The translations under genes and the position numbers were made by a program. Shown here in pieces: positions 1 to 8,026 of a stretch of DNA of 29,649 nt (position 1 is its first letter; each line of letters begins with the position of its first letter). The stretch is from a virus: positions 1-29,649 of IMG/VR virus record IMGVR_UViG_3300030104_001680. The stretch is one strand, 5' to 3'. A model generated the notes under the pieces. That model had not been told where the DNA came from and did no database searches. It saw only the letters and a program-made list of their open reading frames with translations.

Positions 1-240
1 GTAAGAAAAGATCATCCAACTGCTAAACCAGTAGAATTATGTGAAAGAGCAATCAGATATTCTTCAGAAAACGCTGATATAGTCTTAGATTTATTTGGTG
101 GTAGTGGTGCTACTCTTATTGCAGCTGAAAAATCAGCTAGAAAATGTTATATGATGGAATTAGACCCAATATATGTAGATGTTATTGTAAAAAGATGGGA
201 AGATTTTACTGGTAAAAAAGCAAAGTTAATTAATGGCTAA
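1..240 (+). CDS. DNA methyltransferase, N4/N6 beta class, C-terminal part only
   Basis: The frame is open from base 1 to a TAA at 238-240, giving 79 residues of the C-terminal end of an amino-methyltransferase. Visible are HPTAKPVEL (residues 5-13, the motif X region that in beta-class enzymes precedes the cofactor motif) and DLFGGSGATLIAAE (from residue 30), the FxGxG S-adenosylmethionine-binding motif I. A further acidic cofactor-contact segment follows (MMELDPIYVDV). The catalytic DPPY/NPPY motif should lie upstream, outside the window. The enzyme would methylate exocyclic amino groups of adenine or cytosine, probably to protect phage DNA or to change its recognition by host factors. The stop overlaps the start of the terminase small subunit by 8 bases, so the two are probably co-transcribed. 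Target sequence is unknown. Confidence 0.9.
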   Translation, partial: VRKDHPTAKPVELCERAIRYSSENADIVLDLFGGSGATLIAAEKSARKCYMMELDPIYVDVIVKRWEDFTGKKAKLING

Positions 241-769
241 AATACCAAACTATCCAATAGCTGTTATAGCTAAGTTGCTAGACCTATCTGATCGCCATGT
301 AAGAAGATTAGCAGCTGATAATATTTTAAAGAAGCCTGAAAAAAATAAGGGTTGGGAAATAACCAATGTTACTTTGTATATCAGATACCTTAGAGAAAGA
401 GCTTTTGGCAAAGATATAAGCACTACCGATTTGCATAATGAAAAGTTGCGTCTTACTAAGGCACAAGCAGATAAGGCAACACTAGAAGTCGAAGAGTTGG
501 AAGGTGAAATGATACCTGCAAAACTAATAGAGGATACTTGGATTAATTATACAAAAAATGTGCGAGCAAAATTACTTGCACTTCCAACAAAAATATCACA
601 CGAAATTGTAACTATAAACGAATATCAAGAAGCACTTGAGTTTTTAAAAAAGCAGATCAATGAAACACTTAAAGAACTAGGAGAAGATGGATTACCTAAA
701 AAATATAGAAAGCGTGCTACAAAAAGTTCGCCAGAGTTGGCAACCGCCAAAAAATCTAAAAATATCTGA
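233..769 (+). CDS. terminase small subunit, Nu1-like
   Basis: A 178-residue protein with an N-terminal helix-turn-helix (about residues 9-32, around LLDLSDRHVRRLAADN), as in lambda Nu1, whose winged helix binds the packaging site. The middle segment KLRLTKAQADKATLEVEELEG (about residues 65-85) is the hallmark of the Nu1 family, where this helix leads into the dimerisation and large-subunit-binding region. The position just before a GpA-type large subunit supports the call. The ATG at 233 overlaps the upstream methyltransferase stop. The 3' end overlaps the large subunit by 83 bases, which is unusually long. The basic C-terminal tail (KKYRKRATK, KKSK) probably contacts the large subunit or DNA. 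A GpA-type terminase implies packaging from a cos-like site. I cannot locate that site, and it may lie outside the window. Confidence 0.85.
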   Translation: MAKIPNYPIAVIAKLLDLSDRHVRRLAADNILKKPEKNKGWEITNVTLYIRYLRERAFGKDISTTDLHNEKLRLTKAQADKATLEVEELEGEMIPAKLIEDTWINYTKNVRAKLLALPTKISHEIVTINEYQEALEFLKKQINETLKELGEDGLPKKYRKRATKSSPELATAKKSKNI

Positions 770-2507
770 TTGGGCAGATAGCTATAGAAAGTTATCGCCT
801 GAATCTTCGGCAGAAGTAGGTCAGTGGCATACTAGCCGAGCAGCATATCAAAAAGAAATTATGGATATTTTTAATAATCCTGATATTGAAAAAATTGTGG
901 TAATGACTTCATCGCAGGTTGGTAAAACAGAAATTTTGCTAAATGCTATAGGGTATTATATTGATCAAGACCCAGCTCCAATGCTAGTTGTTCAACCAAC
1001 TTTGGCTATGGGTCAAACATTTAGCAAAGATAGATTGTCTGCAATGATAAGAGACAGCGAAAAATTACAGGGATGCGTTAAAGACCCAAGAAGTAGAGAT
1101 AGTGGTAATACTACTATGCACAAAAAGTTTGCAGGTGGTCATATTTCAATAGTAGGCTCTAACAGTAGTGCATCTTTAGCTAGTAGACCTATAAGAATTT
1201 TATTTATGGATGAAATAGATCGATTTGAATTAAGTGCAGGCAGTGAGGGATCACCAACTGCTTTGGCTATTGCAAGAACAAAGACTTTTTGGAATCGCAA
1301 GATTTTTATGTGTAGCACTCCAACTATCAAAGGCTTATCTGCAATTGAATCTGCTTTTGAAGAATCAGATCAACGCTACTACTATGTGCCTTGTCCTGAA
1401 TGTAATACAAAACAAGTTCTAAAATGGAAGAATGTCGTATGGGAAGAAAACAAACCTGAAACTGCTACTTATGCTTGCGATCATTGTGGATCAGTTATTG
1501 AAGAATCAAAGAAACAATGGATGCTAAAACATGGTGAGTGGCGTGCAACAAAAGAAACAGAAAATACAGCAGGCTTTCATATATCAGAACTTTATAGTGT
1601 TTGGTCTACTTGGGGTCAAATGGCAACTGCATTTTTAGAAGCTAAAAAGAATCCTGAAACACTTAAGACATTTATCAATACAAGTCTTGGAGAATCTTGG
1701 GAAGAGCAAGGAGATTCTGTGGAGTATGACACTTTACTTGAAAGAAGATTGAACTACGATCACACAACCATTCCAGAAGATGTGTTAGCAATAACTGTTG
1801 GCGTTGATACACAAAAAGATCGCTTAGAGTTGCAATGCGTAGGTTGGGGTAAAAACTACGAAGCTTGGGTTATTGATTATAAAATACTATGGGGTGATCC
1901 TAATGCTCTTGGATGTTGGAATGATCTTGATGCATATTTGAAGAAAAGATTTAAAACTGAATCAGGAAGATACATACCTATCTCTTGCACCTGTATTGAT
2001 TCTGGTGGATTACATACTAATCAGGTTTATGCCTTTACTAAGCCAAGACAAGCAAGGCGAGTGTTTGCTATTAAAGGTGCTAGTGTGCAAGGTAAACCAA
2101 TAGTGAATAGACCAAGTTATGTAGGTAAAAACAAAGCTGTTCTTTATACACTTGGAGTTGATACGGCAAAAGAAGCAATCTTTAATAGACTTGCTGCTGA
2201 ACCTGAAGATTCTACTTTGCATTTTTGTTTAGATTTAGATGAAGAATATTTCAAACAGCTTACAAGTGAAAAGCGTATAACCAAATGGGTAAGAGGTAAA
2301 AAACAGTTAGTCTGGAAGCAAGTAGGAAAAAGGAATGAAGCACTTGATACTTTAGTTTATAGTTTTGGTGCTATCTATATATTAAATCCAAATTTTGATG
2401 TTATAGAGCAAAAGATACTTGATGTGGGTACAGAAAAACCTAGAAAAACCAAAAATCCAAACAAAATCAATATAAAAAGAGGTAATTTTGCTACTAATTG
2501 GAAGTAG
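687..2507 (+). CDS. terminase large subunit, lambda GpA-type packaging ATPase/nuclease
   Basis: The 606-residue motor that cuts concatemeric DNA and pumps it through the portal. The ATPase domain has a deviant Walker A, TSSQVGKTE (residues 74-82, Lys80), and Walker B ILFMDE (171-176), followed by IDRF as in GpA proteins. A four-cysteine zinc-ribbon insert (CPEC ... CDHC, about residues 236-266) is typical of the GpA family. The C-terminal nuclease half includes VGVDTQKDRLEL, CIDSGG and RNEALDTLVYS. Length is close to lambda gpA (about 640). AGGAG at 679-683 lies only 3 bases before the ATG at 687. An alternative in-frame GTG at 714 has no better ribosome site. The gene is embedded in the end of the small-subunit gene, so coupled translation is likely. 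Confidence 0.95.
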   Translation: MDYLKNIESVLQKVRQSWQPPKNLKISDWADSYRKLSPESSAEVGQWHTSRAAYQKEIMDIFNNPDIEKIVVMTSSQVGKTEILLNAIGYYIDQDPAPMLVVQPTLAMGQTFSKDRLSAMIRDSEKLQGCVKDPRSRDSGNTTMHKKFAGGHISIVGSNSSASLASRPIRILFMDEIDRFELSAGSEGSPTALAIARTKTFWNRKIFMCSTPTIKGLSAIESAFEESDQRYYYVPCPECNTKQVLKWKNVVWEENKPETATYACDHCGSVIEESKKQWMLKHGEWRATKETENTAGFHISELYSVWSTWGQMATAFLEAKKNPETLKTFINTSLGESWEEQGDSVEYDTLLERRLNYDHTTIPEDVLAITVGVDTQKDRLELQCVGWGKNYEAWVIDYKILWGDPNALGCWNDLDAYLKKRFKTESGRYIPISCTCIDSGGLHTNQVYAFTKPRQARRVFAIKGASVQGKPIVNRPSYVGKNKAVLYTLGVDTAKEAIFNRLAAEPEDSTLHFCLDLDEEYFKQLTSEKRITKWVRGKKQLVWKQVGKRNEALDTLVYSFGAIYILNPNFDVIEQKILDVGTEKPRKTKNPNKINIKRGNFATNWK

Positions 2508-2533
2508 ATATTGACAAAAACAAAATGGTTCAT

Positions 2534-2563
2534 AGTGTTATAAGTAGGTGTATCTATAACATT
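2534..2563 (+). promoter_or_regulatory. inverted repeat with extended -10 promoter candidate
   Basis: The 70-base gap after the terminase gene holds an exact TTGACA at 2511-2516 and an extended -10-like TGTTATAAG at 2536-2544. Their spacing (22 bases) is too long for a normal pair, so if this is a promoter the extended -10 must suffice. The -10 overlaps an inverted repeat, AGTGTTATA (2534-2542) against TATAACATT (2555-2563), with one G-T pair and a 12-base loop. A ribosome site (GAGG, 2567-2570) follows directly. It could be an operator or a leader hairpin. No U tract follows, so it is not a standard terminator. Confidence 0.3.
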
Positions 2564-2577
2564 TATGAGGATTATTG

Positions 2578-3204
2578 TTGACTAACAGATTCGATAGAAC
2601 AAATTATCCAACTGCTGAACCCGCAAAACTAGTTGCAGGCGACAGATTTACATGGAAAAGAGACGATTTAGCAAATGATTACCCTACTGGTACTTTTGCT
2701 TTAACGTATGAGTTCCATGAAGATAGCGGTGGTGGTGGTAATAAGAAGTTTACTATTACTGCAACCGAAGCAGACAGCACCTATTACATAGAGGTTGGTT
2801 CATCAACTACAGCAAGTTATGAAACAGGTGATTATATTTGGGAAGCCTACATAACGAGGAGTGCTGATTCTGAGAGAATCATGGTTGATTCAGGAAGAAC
2901 TGAAATCACAACCAATCTTGCTAATACAAATGCAGATTTGAGAAGCCACGCTAAAAAGGTGCTTGATGCAATTGAAGCTGTTATGGAAAACAGAGCTTCA
3001 ATGGATCAAAGCTCAATGTCGATTGCAGGAAGATCACTTTCAAGAACGCCATTGCCTGATTTGATGGAGTTAAGAGATAGATACAAAGCAGAATATTTAA
3101 AAGAAATAAAACTAGCTAGAATCAGAAACAAACAAGGATCAGGCAATACTATCAAAGTAAAGTTTGGTTCAACTTCAACTATTAACCCAACAGAATACAC
3201 ATAA
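2578..3204 (+). CDS. gpW-like head-tail joining protein with an extra N-terminal beta domain
   Basis: About 208 residues. The C-terminal third (from about residue 120), with DAIEAVMENRAS, SIAGRSLSRTPLPDLMELRDRY, resembles the small lambda gpW fold, which plugs the portal after packaging. The first ~110 residues are rich in Thr, Gly and beta-prone segments and look like an immunoglobulin-like domain, so this is larger than lambda gpW (68 residues). The position between terminase and portal is exactly that of W in lambda. No ATG exists near the 5' end, and a stop at 2566-2568 blocks extension. TTG at 2578 is 7 bases after GAGG (2567-2570) and is preferred over TTG 2575. The stop overlaps the portal ATG (TAATG). 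Confidence 0.65.
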   Translation: MTNRFDRTNYPTAEPAKLVAGDRFTWKRDDLANDYPTGTFALTYEFHEDSGGGGNKKFTITATEADSTYYIEVGSSTTASYETGDYIWEAYITRSADSERIMVDSGRTEITTNLANTNADLRSHAKKVLDAIEAVMENRASMDQSSMSIAGRSLSRTPLPDLMELRDRYKAEYLKEIKLARIRNKQGSGNTIKVKFGSTSTINPTEYT

Positions 3205-4694
3205 TGGCTTGGTACGATAATTTATTAGGCAATAACAAAAAGAAAGTTAAGAAAAGAACTTTCAAAAGAAGTTATCAAGGTGCAAACACAGGAAGATTGT
3301 TTGCAGACTTTTTAACCACCTCAACAAGTGCCGATGCAGAAGTCAAAGACAACCTTAGAATCCTTAGAGATCGAGGTCGAGAGTTAGCTCGCAACGATGC
3401 ATATATCTCAAGATACCTTAACCTGATGGTATCGAATGTCATTGGCAAGCAAGGCGTAAGAGTAAGCTCCAAGTCTTACAATGATGATAGATCATTGGAC
3501 TTAGGAGCTAACCTGCTGATTGAAAGAGCATGGAAAGAATGGACACAACTAGGTAACTGTACTGCAAATGGAAGATTATCATTTTTAGATTGTCAAAAAA
3601 TATTCATTGAAACCTTGCTAAGAGATGGTGAAGTTTTAATAAGAAAAATAAAAACAACAGATTCAGACTTTGGTTTTCAAATACAGTTCTTAGAAGCAGA
3701 TCATTTAGACGAGCAAAAGAATGATAGCTCACTACCAAATGGAAGAAGTATTAAGATGGGTGTTGAGGTTGATAGAAACGATAAACCAATTGCCTATCAT
3801 TTATTTAAAAAACATCCTTATGGAAACACCTATCCAAAACCTGCTCAAGAACATATTAGAGTACCTGCTGAAGAAATAATACACGCATACTTACCAAACA
3901 GAGCAGAACAAACAAGAGGTGTATCTTTTATTGCACCTGTTATGGCTAATGTAAAGCAGCTCAATGCATATCTTGAAGCAGAGATAGTAGCTGCAAGAGT
4001 TGGTGCATCTAAACAAGGATTTTTTATTAGTCCAGACGGAGATGGCTATGTGGGTGATGGTGATTATGAGGATACTTTTAATCCTACTATGACTGCTCAA
4101 GCAGGTGTATTTGAACAGTTGCCTGCAGGTATGGACTTTAAAGCTTTTGATCCATCTCATCCAAATTCTGCTTTTGATTCTTTTACAACTAGCGTGTTAA
4201 GAAGTATCGCAAGTGGTCTTAATATTTCATATCATTCATTATCAAACGATCTGAGTTCAGTTAATTACTCTTCAATCCGTCAAGGTGCATTAGAGGACAG
4301 AAGTGCATATCAACTAATGCAACAGTTTATCATTGAGCATTTTATTGACCCCGTTTTTAAATCTTGGCTAGAAATGGCAATGTCAACAGGTTATATCAAT
4401 CTACCGATGGGTAAGTTTGATAAGTTTGCTAGAGGTATAACTTATATACCAAGATCATTCTCACACATTGATCCATTGAAAGAGATGCAAGCAAACGTCA
4501 TAGGGTTACAAAACGGAACAACAACTTATAGCGATATATCTTCTGCTTTTGGAAGAGATGTAGAAGAATTGTTTGAACAACATCAAAAAGAAATAGCACT
4601 AGCAGAACAATATGGAATTGAAATAGCTTATCAACCTTTTGGTCAGAAGATGCCAGTTGAAGCTAACATACAAGGTGGCGATGATGGCGACTGA
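3204..4694 (+). CDS. portal protein, lambda gpB family
   Basis: A 496-residue protein of the lambda-type portal family: the dodecameric ring at the unique capsid vertex through which DNA enters and to which connectors attach. The conserved N-terminal segment is visible (NLRILRDRGRELARNDAYISRYLN, in two adjacent parts around residues 49-72), then the LMVSNVIGKQG stretch that characterises the family. The core LRDGEVLIRK, FLEADHLD and IIHAYLPNRAEQTRGVS follows, and near the end the SSVNYSSIRQGALEDRSAYQ region. Size matches gpB (533). The start overlaps the upstream stop as TAATG and the end overlaps the fused head gene by 14 bases. Lambda portals are cleaved during maturation. Whether the fused protease does so here is unknown. 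Confidence 0.95.
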   Translation: MAWYDNLLGNNKKKVKKRTFKRSYQGANTGRLFADFLTTSTSADAEVKDNLRILRDRGRELARNDAYISRYLNLMVSNVIGKQGVRVSSKSYNDDRSLDLGANLLIERAWKEWTQLGNCTANGRLSFLDCQKIFIETLLRDGEVLIRKIKTTDSDFGFQIQFLEADHLDEQKNDSSLPNGRSIKMGVEVDRNDKPIAYHLFKKHPYGNTYPKPAQEHIRVPAEEIIHAYLPNRAEQTRGVSFIAPVMANVKQLNAYLEAEIVAARVGASKQGFFISPDGDGYVGDGDYEDTFNPTMTAQAGVFEQLPAGMDFKAFDPSHPNSAFDSFTTSVLRSIASGLNISYHSLSNDLSSVNYSSIRQGALEDRSAYQLMQQFIIEHFIDPVFKSWLEMAMSTGYINLPMGKFDKFARGITYIPRSFSHIDPLKEMQANVIGLQNGTTTYSDISSAFGRDVEELFEQHQKEIALAEQYGIEIAYQPFGQKMPVEANIQGGDDGD

Positions 4695-7600
4695 TTTTCC
4701 AACTAAAGGTGATGATAAAAAAGTTTCACTAAGGAACTCAAACTATCCACAATTTGATTATGATTTTATTGCAGGTGTAAAAGAAAACGATAATGATATT
4801 TATAAAGCAGGTGGAAACATTAGAGGTAATGAAGCTTTTAATCTATGGACAAAAGCAAGAGCAGGCGAAGAAACCGATGGTGTTATTAAATGGATTAAAG
4901 AGAGAGAAGCTTGGGTAGCAAGACATTTTGAAGATGGATCACAGTTTAAATCAGGTGACAAAGCAGGTAGACCATCAAACATTGCAGGGGTAATAGCTCA
5001 AATGAAGTGGGGTGTTATAGGAACATTAGGCGAACAAAAAATGAAAGATGTTGTGTTAGAAGCTATCAAATATACAGAACAAAAAGAATCAGGATCAGCT
5101 AGTCAAGCACAACAGGATAGAGAAATGGAAACAAGACAAGAAACAATTGAATATAAAGTAATTATCAAAGAGGGTGAAAATAAGTATGGTGAGGGTAACA
5201 AGTTTTATTTAGATGGCGAACTCTCACCAAGACTTATCATGCTTCAAGGAAATACATATAGTTTTGATCTCAGCGATGCTTCAAACAAAACACACGCATT
5301 AAGATTTTCAACAACAGAAGATGGTACTCATAGAGAAGGTAGTGCGTACACAAAAGGCGTAAGTGTTGAAGGTAAAGCAGGTGAAGATGGAGCATCAATT
5401 AGTATAGAGATTATGGAAGATACTCCTGATTTATATTATTACTGTGTCAACCATGCAGGTATGGGTAATAAGATTGAAGTCAGAGAATTAGATGAAGAAA
5501 GACAAGTATCCGATGCTGTTGAAAAAGGTCTTAAAGAAAAAGTAGAAAAACACAATGAAGAAGTCGGAAACACAGCTTCTAAAAGAACAACTTACAGAAC
5601 ACTACTTGCAGTCTTTGAAAGAGGTATTGGTGCATATAATACCAACCCTGCTTCAGTAAGACCTAATGTAAGCTCACCTGAACAATGGGCGTACGCAAGA
5701 GTTAATAGCTTCTTATTTGCATTACGCAATGGGAGGTTTCAAGGTGGGAAGCATGATACTGATTTGCTTCCTGAATCACATCCTTTATCAAGCAAAGAGG
5801 AGAAATCTATGGAAGATAAACAGGATAGGCATATCCTCAATGTAAGCGAAACCGATGATAAAGTTGTTGTTGAGTTTGCGAAGCATCAAGAGGATGAAAA
5901 AGAAGGCGAAGAAATGGAAATGACTGAAGAAGCACGTCCATATCATTATGACGATGAAGATGAAGATAAAGAAAGAAAAGTAGTTGATCTCAAGGTCAAT
6001 TACAGAACTATTGATTTATCAAGATCAGAATTTGTCGATGAAGAAAACAGACGTGTCAGAATTGGCGTTTCTAGTGAAGAGCCTGTTGAAAGAAGTTTTG
6101 GGATGGAAGTTCTAGGACATTCTGCTGAAGATATAAACATGGAGTTTATGGAATCAGGAAGAGCACCACTTTTGTTAGATCACGATATGACTAAACAAAT
6201 TGGTGTTATTGAAGAATTTAAACTTGATCAGACTGCTAATAGGACAATAGCAGTAGTTAGATTTGGTCGATCTGCTCTAGCTGAAGAAGTATTTAGAGAT
6301 GTGCTTGATGGTATACGCATGAATATAAGCGTGGGCTATCGAGTGGATAAATTAACCAGAATGAAAGAAAAAGATGAGAACTACTATAGAGCTAGTTGGA
6401 CACCACTTGAGGTTTCTAGTGTAAGCGTACCTGCTGATCAAAGTAGACTTGTTGGAGTCGGACGTTCTAAAAATATTGCTGAAAAAGCAAAGGTACAAAT
6501 TATGTCAAACGAAAAACAAGAAATTAATCTTGATGAAGTTAGATCAGAGAGTGCTGAAGCTGCTAAAAAAGAATTTGCAAGAAACTCAAAAGAGATTCTT
6601 GATTTAGCTGTTAAGCACAATAAAAGAGATTTAGCACATCAAGCTATTTCTGAAGGCAAATCTGTTGAAGAATTTAGAGGTGTATTATTAGACAACATAT
6701 CTAACGATACTCCTTTAGAAACTCCAAAAGATATTGGTCTTTCAGAAAAAGAAACAAAAAGATTTAGCTTATTAAGAGCTATCAATGCGATGGCAAATCC
6801 AACTGATAGAAGAGCACAAGAAGCTGCTAAATTTGAATTTGAAGCTTCTGAAGCTGCACAAAGATCATATGGGCAAACTGCTCAAGGTATTATGCTTCCA
6901 GATGAAGTTTTAAGAAATTGGAATCAAAGAGATTTATCAGCAGGCTCAGATGGCGACCTAATTGGTCAAGATTACAGAGCAGGCGACTTTATCGATGTTC
7001 TAAGAAATAACTCTGCTGTTATGCCATTAGCAACTATGCTTAATGGTCTATCAGGCGATGTTAAGATTCCTAGAAAAACTGCTGCTGCTTCTGCTGCTTT
7101 CATTAGCTCAGAGGGTGGTGCTGCAGGTGAATCTGAATTAACAGTAGGAAATGTCAGTATGTCTCCTAAGTCATTAGGTGCATTTACAGACATTACAAGA
7201 CAACTTATGATTCAATCATCAATCGATGTTGAAAATCTAGTTAGAAACGATCTAGCACAATCTATGGCTTTAGCTATTGATGATGCTGCATTAGAAGGTT
7301 CAGGAAGTTCAGGTAATCCAACAGGTATTACTAACACTTCAGGGATAAATTCAGTATCACTTTCAAGTGCTGCTGCTCCTACTTTTGCTGAGTTAGTTTC
7401 TATGGAAACTGCTGTTAGAGTTGATAATGCATTACTAGGCGACTTAGCTTATATAGTGCATCCATCTAACTATGGAACATTGAAAACTACTGAAAAAGCA
7501 ACCAACACAGCACAATTTGTAGCTGCTAACAATGAGATCAATGGTTATAACGCTGTTGTATCTCCACAGTTAACTGCAAACAATTACGTGTTTGGTAACT

Positions 7601-7749
7601 TTAACGACCTACTTATTGGAATGTTTGGAGGGCTCGATGTGGTCGTGGATCCTTTCAGTCAGTCAAGTACAGGTACAGTTAGAATTGTTGCTTTACAATC
7701 AGTTGATGTAGCTGTTAGACACGCTGTGTCTTTCTGTGCTGCTTCATAA
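4681..7749 (+). CDS. fused head protein: marine-phage modules + cupredoxin-like domain + prohead protease + HK97 major capsid
   Basis: One uninterrupted 1022-residue frame. (1) Residues ~10-140 hold a module of unknown function (KWIKEREAWVARHF ... NIAGVIAQMKWGV). (2) ~157-268 is a cupredoxin-like beta domain with a possible type-1 copper set His205, Cys255, His258, Met261. (3) ~280-375 is another module of unknown function (LLAVFERGIGAYNTNP ... GKHDTDLLPESHP). (4) ~430-590 is an HK97-type prohead protease with candidate catalytic His501 (LLLDHD) and Ser550 (MNISVGY). (5) ~608-715 is a charged helical segment like a scaffold or delta domain. (6) ~720-1022 is an HK97-fold capsid (SPKSLGAFTDITRQL, IDDAALEGSG). 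Two in-frame internal ATGs with Shine-Dalgarno sites (5809 and 6502) could yield separate protease and capsid products. The start at 4681 or 4684 follows AAGGTGG and excludes a longer frame inside the portal gene. Confidence 0.85.
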   Translation: MMATDFPTKGDDKKVSLRNSNYPQFDYDFIAGVKENDNDIYKAGGNIRGNEAFNLWTKARAGEETDGVIKWIKEREAWVARHFEDGSQFKSGDKAGRPSNIAGVIAQMKWGVIGTLGEQKMKDVVLEAIKYTEQKESGSASQAQQDREMETRQETIEYKVIIKEGENKYGEGNKFYLDGELSPRLIMLQGNTYSFDLSDASNKTHALRFSTTEDGTHREGSAYTKGVSVEGKAGEDGASISIEIMEDTPDLYYYCVNHAGMGNKIEVRELDEERQVSDAVEKGLKEKVEKHNEEVGNTASKRTTYRTLLAVFERGIGAYNTNPASVRPNVSSPEQWAYARVNSFLFALRNGRFQGGKHDTDLLPESHPLSSKEEKSMEDKQDRHILNVSETDDKVVVEFAKHQEDEKEGEEMEMTEEARPYHYDDEDEDKERKVVDLKVNYRTIDLSRSEFVDEENRRVRIGVSSEEPVERSFGMEVLGHSAEDINMEFMESGRAPLLLDHDMTKQIGVIEEFKLDQTANRTIAVVRFGRSALAEEVFRDVLDGIRMNISVGYRVDKLTRMKEKDENYYRASWTPLEVSSVSVPADQSRLVGVGRSKNIAEKAKVQIMSNEKQEINLDEVRSESAEAAKKEFARNSKEILDLAVKHNKRDLAHQAISEGKSVEEFRGVLLDNISNDTPLETPKDIGLSEKETKRFSLLRAINAMANPTDRRAQEAAKFEFEASEAAQRSYGQTAQGIMLPDEVLRNWNQRDLSAGSDGDLIGQDYRAGDFIDVLRNNSAVMPLATMLNGLSGDVKIPRKTAAASAAFISSEGGAAGESELTVGNVSMSPKSLGAFTDITRQLMIQSSIDVENLVRNDLAQSMALAIDDAALEGSGSSGNPTGITNTSGINSVSLSSAAAPTFAELVSMETAVRVDNALLGDLAYIVHPSNYGTLKTTEKATNTAQFVAANNEINGYNAVVSPQLTANNYVFGNFNDLLIGMFGGLDVVVDPFSQSSTGTVRIVALQSVDVAVRHAVSFCAAS
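5798..5811 (+). promoter_or_regulatory. internal ribosome-binding site and in-frame start for the protease part
   Basis: AGGAG at 5798-5802, within AAAGAGGAG, lies 6 bases before an ATG at 5809-5811 that is in the frame of the fused head gene (residue 377). Initiation here would give a 646-residue protein starting MEDKQDRH and carrying only the acidic linker, protease, scaffold-like region and capsid, without the cupredoxin and marine-phage modules. The site falls at the boundary after the DLLPESHP module. The motif and frame are directly visible. Use in vivo is inference. Confidence 0.5.
6489..6504 (+). promoter_or_regulatory. internal ribosome-binding site and in-frame start for the capsid part
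   Basis: AAAGG at 6489-6493 lies 8 bases before an in-frame ATG at 6502-6504 (residue 608 of the fused protein). It sits just after the conserved end of the protease domain (EVSSVSVPADQ). Initiation would give a 415-residue protein starting MSNEKQEINLDE: a scaffold-like helical region plus the capsid domain, about the size of an ordinary HK97-type capsid precursor. The ribosome site is weaker than the one at 5798. Confidence 0.45.
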
Positions 7750-7775
7750 TTGAGTGGTTTTAACGACTAACAAAA

Positions 7776-7797
7776 TGGGTGGCTTAATTGCCACCCA
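7776..7797 (+). other. GC-rich hairpin directly after the capsid gene
   Basis: TGGGTGGC (7776-7783) and GCCACCCA (7790-7797) form a perfect 8-bp stem with a 6-base loop (TTAATT), 27 bases after the capsid stop. It is GC-rich in an AT-rich genome. No run of T follows, so it is not a standard intrinsic terminator. It may protect the 3' end of the capsid message, or pause or process transcription so that capsid is made in excess over downstream connectors. The function is inference. Confidence 0.45.
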
Positions 7798-7816
7798 ACT
7801 TAGAAAAGGTGGGTAT

Positions 7817-8026
7817 ATGAAATATTTAATACTAAGCGACACAGTTGCTAACAAAGAAAAAGTAAAAGCAGGTGATGTGGTTGAACTTCCTGTTGATGAA
7901 GGAAGATCATTGGTTGGTTATGGTAAAGCTGAAGAATACAAAGGCAAGCCAAAAAAAGAAACTAATAGAAGCGTAGGATTAGAAAAATCCGAAACTCCTA
8001 AACCTAAAAAAAGAAGTAAAAAATAA
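7817..8026 (+). CDS. small basic protein after the capsid gene
   Basis: A 69-residue protein with a compact N-terminal domain (MKYLILSDTV ... KAGDVVELPVDEGRSLVGYGKAE) and a Lys-rich tail (KPKKRSKK). The pattern 'x-G-D-V-V-E-L-...-L-x-x-x-G-x-A-E' is shared by many small phage proteins encoded just after head genes; DUF7210 is the family I recall, unchecked. The role is unknown; a head accessory or DNA-contacting protein is possible from the basic tail. The frame is open from 7754, but ATG 7817 follows AAGGTGG (7806-7812) and avoids the hairpin at 7776-7797, so it is preferred. The stop overlaps the next ATG (TAATG). Confidence 0.6.
   Translation: MKYLILSDTVANKEKVKAGDVVELPVDEGRSLVGYGKAEEYKGKPKKETNRSVGLEKSETPKPKKRSKK

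Noticed and set aside
7754-7816. Longer N-terminus for the small protein after the capsid
   Set aside because: It would run through the GC-rich hairpin, and ATG 7817 has a much better ribosome site.
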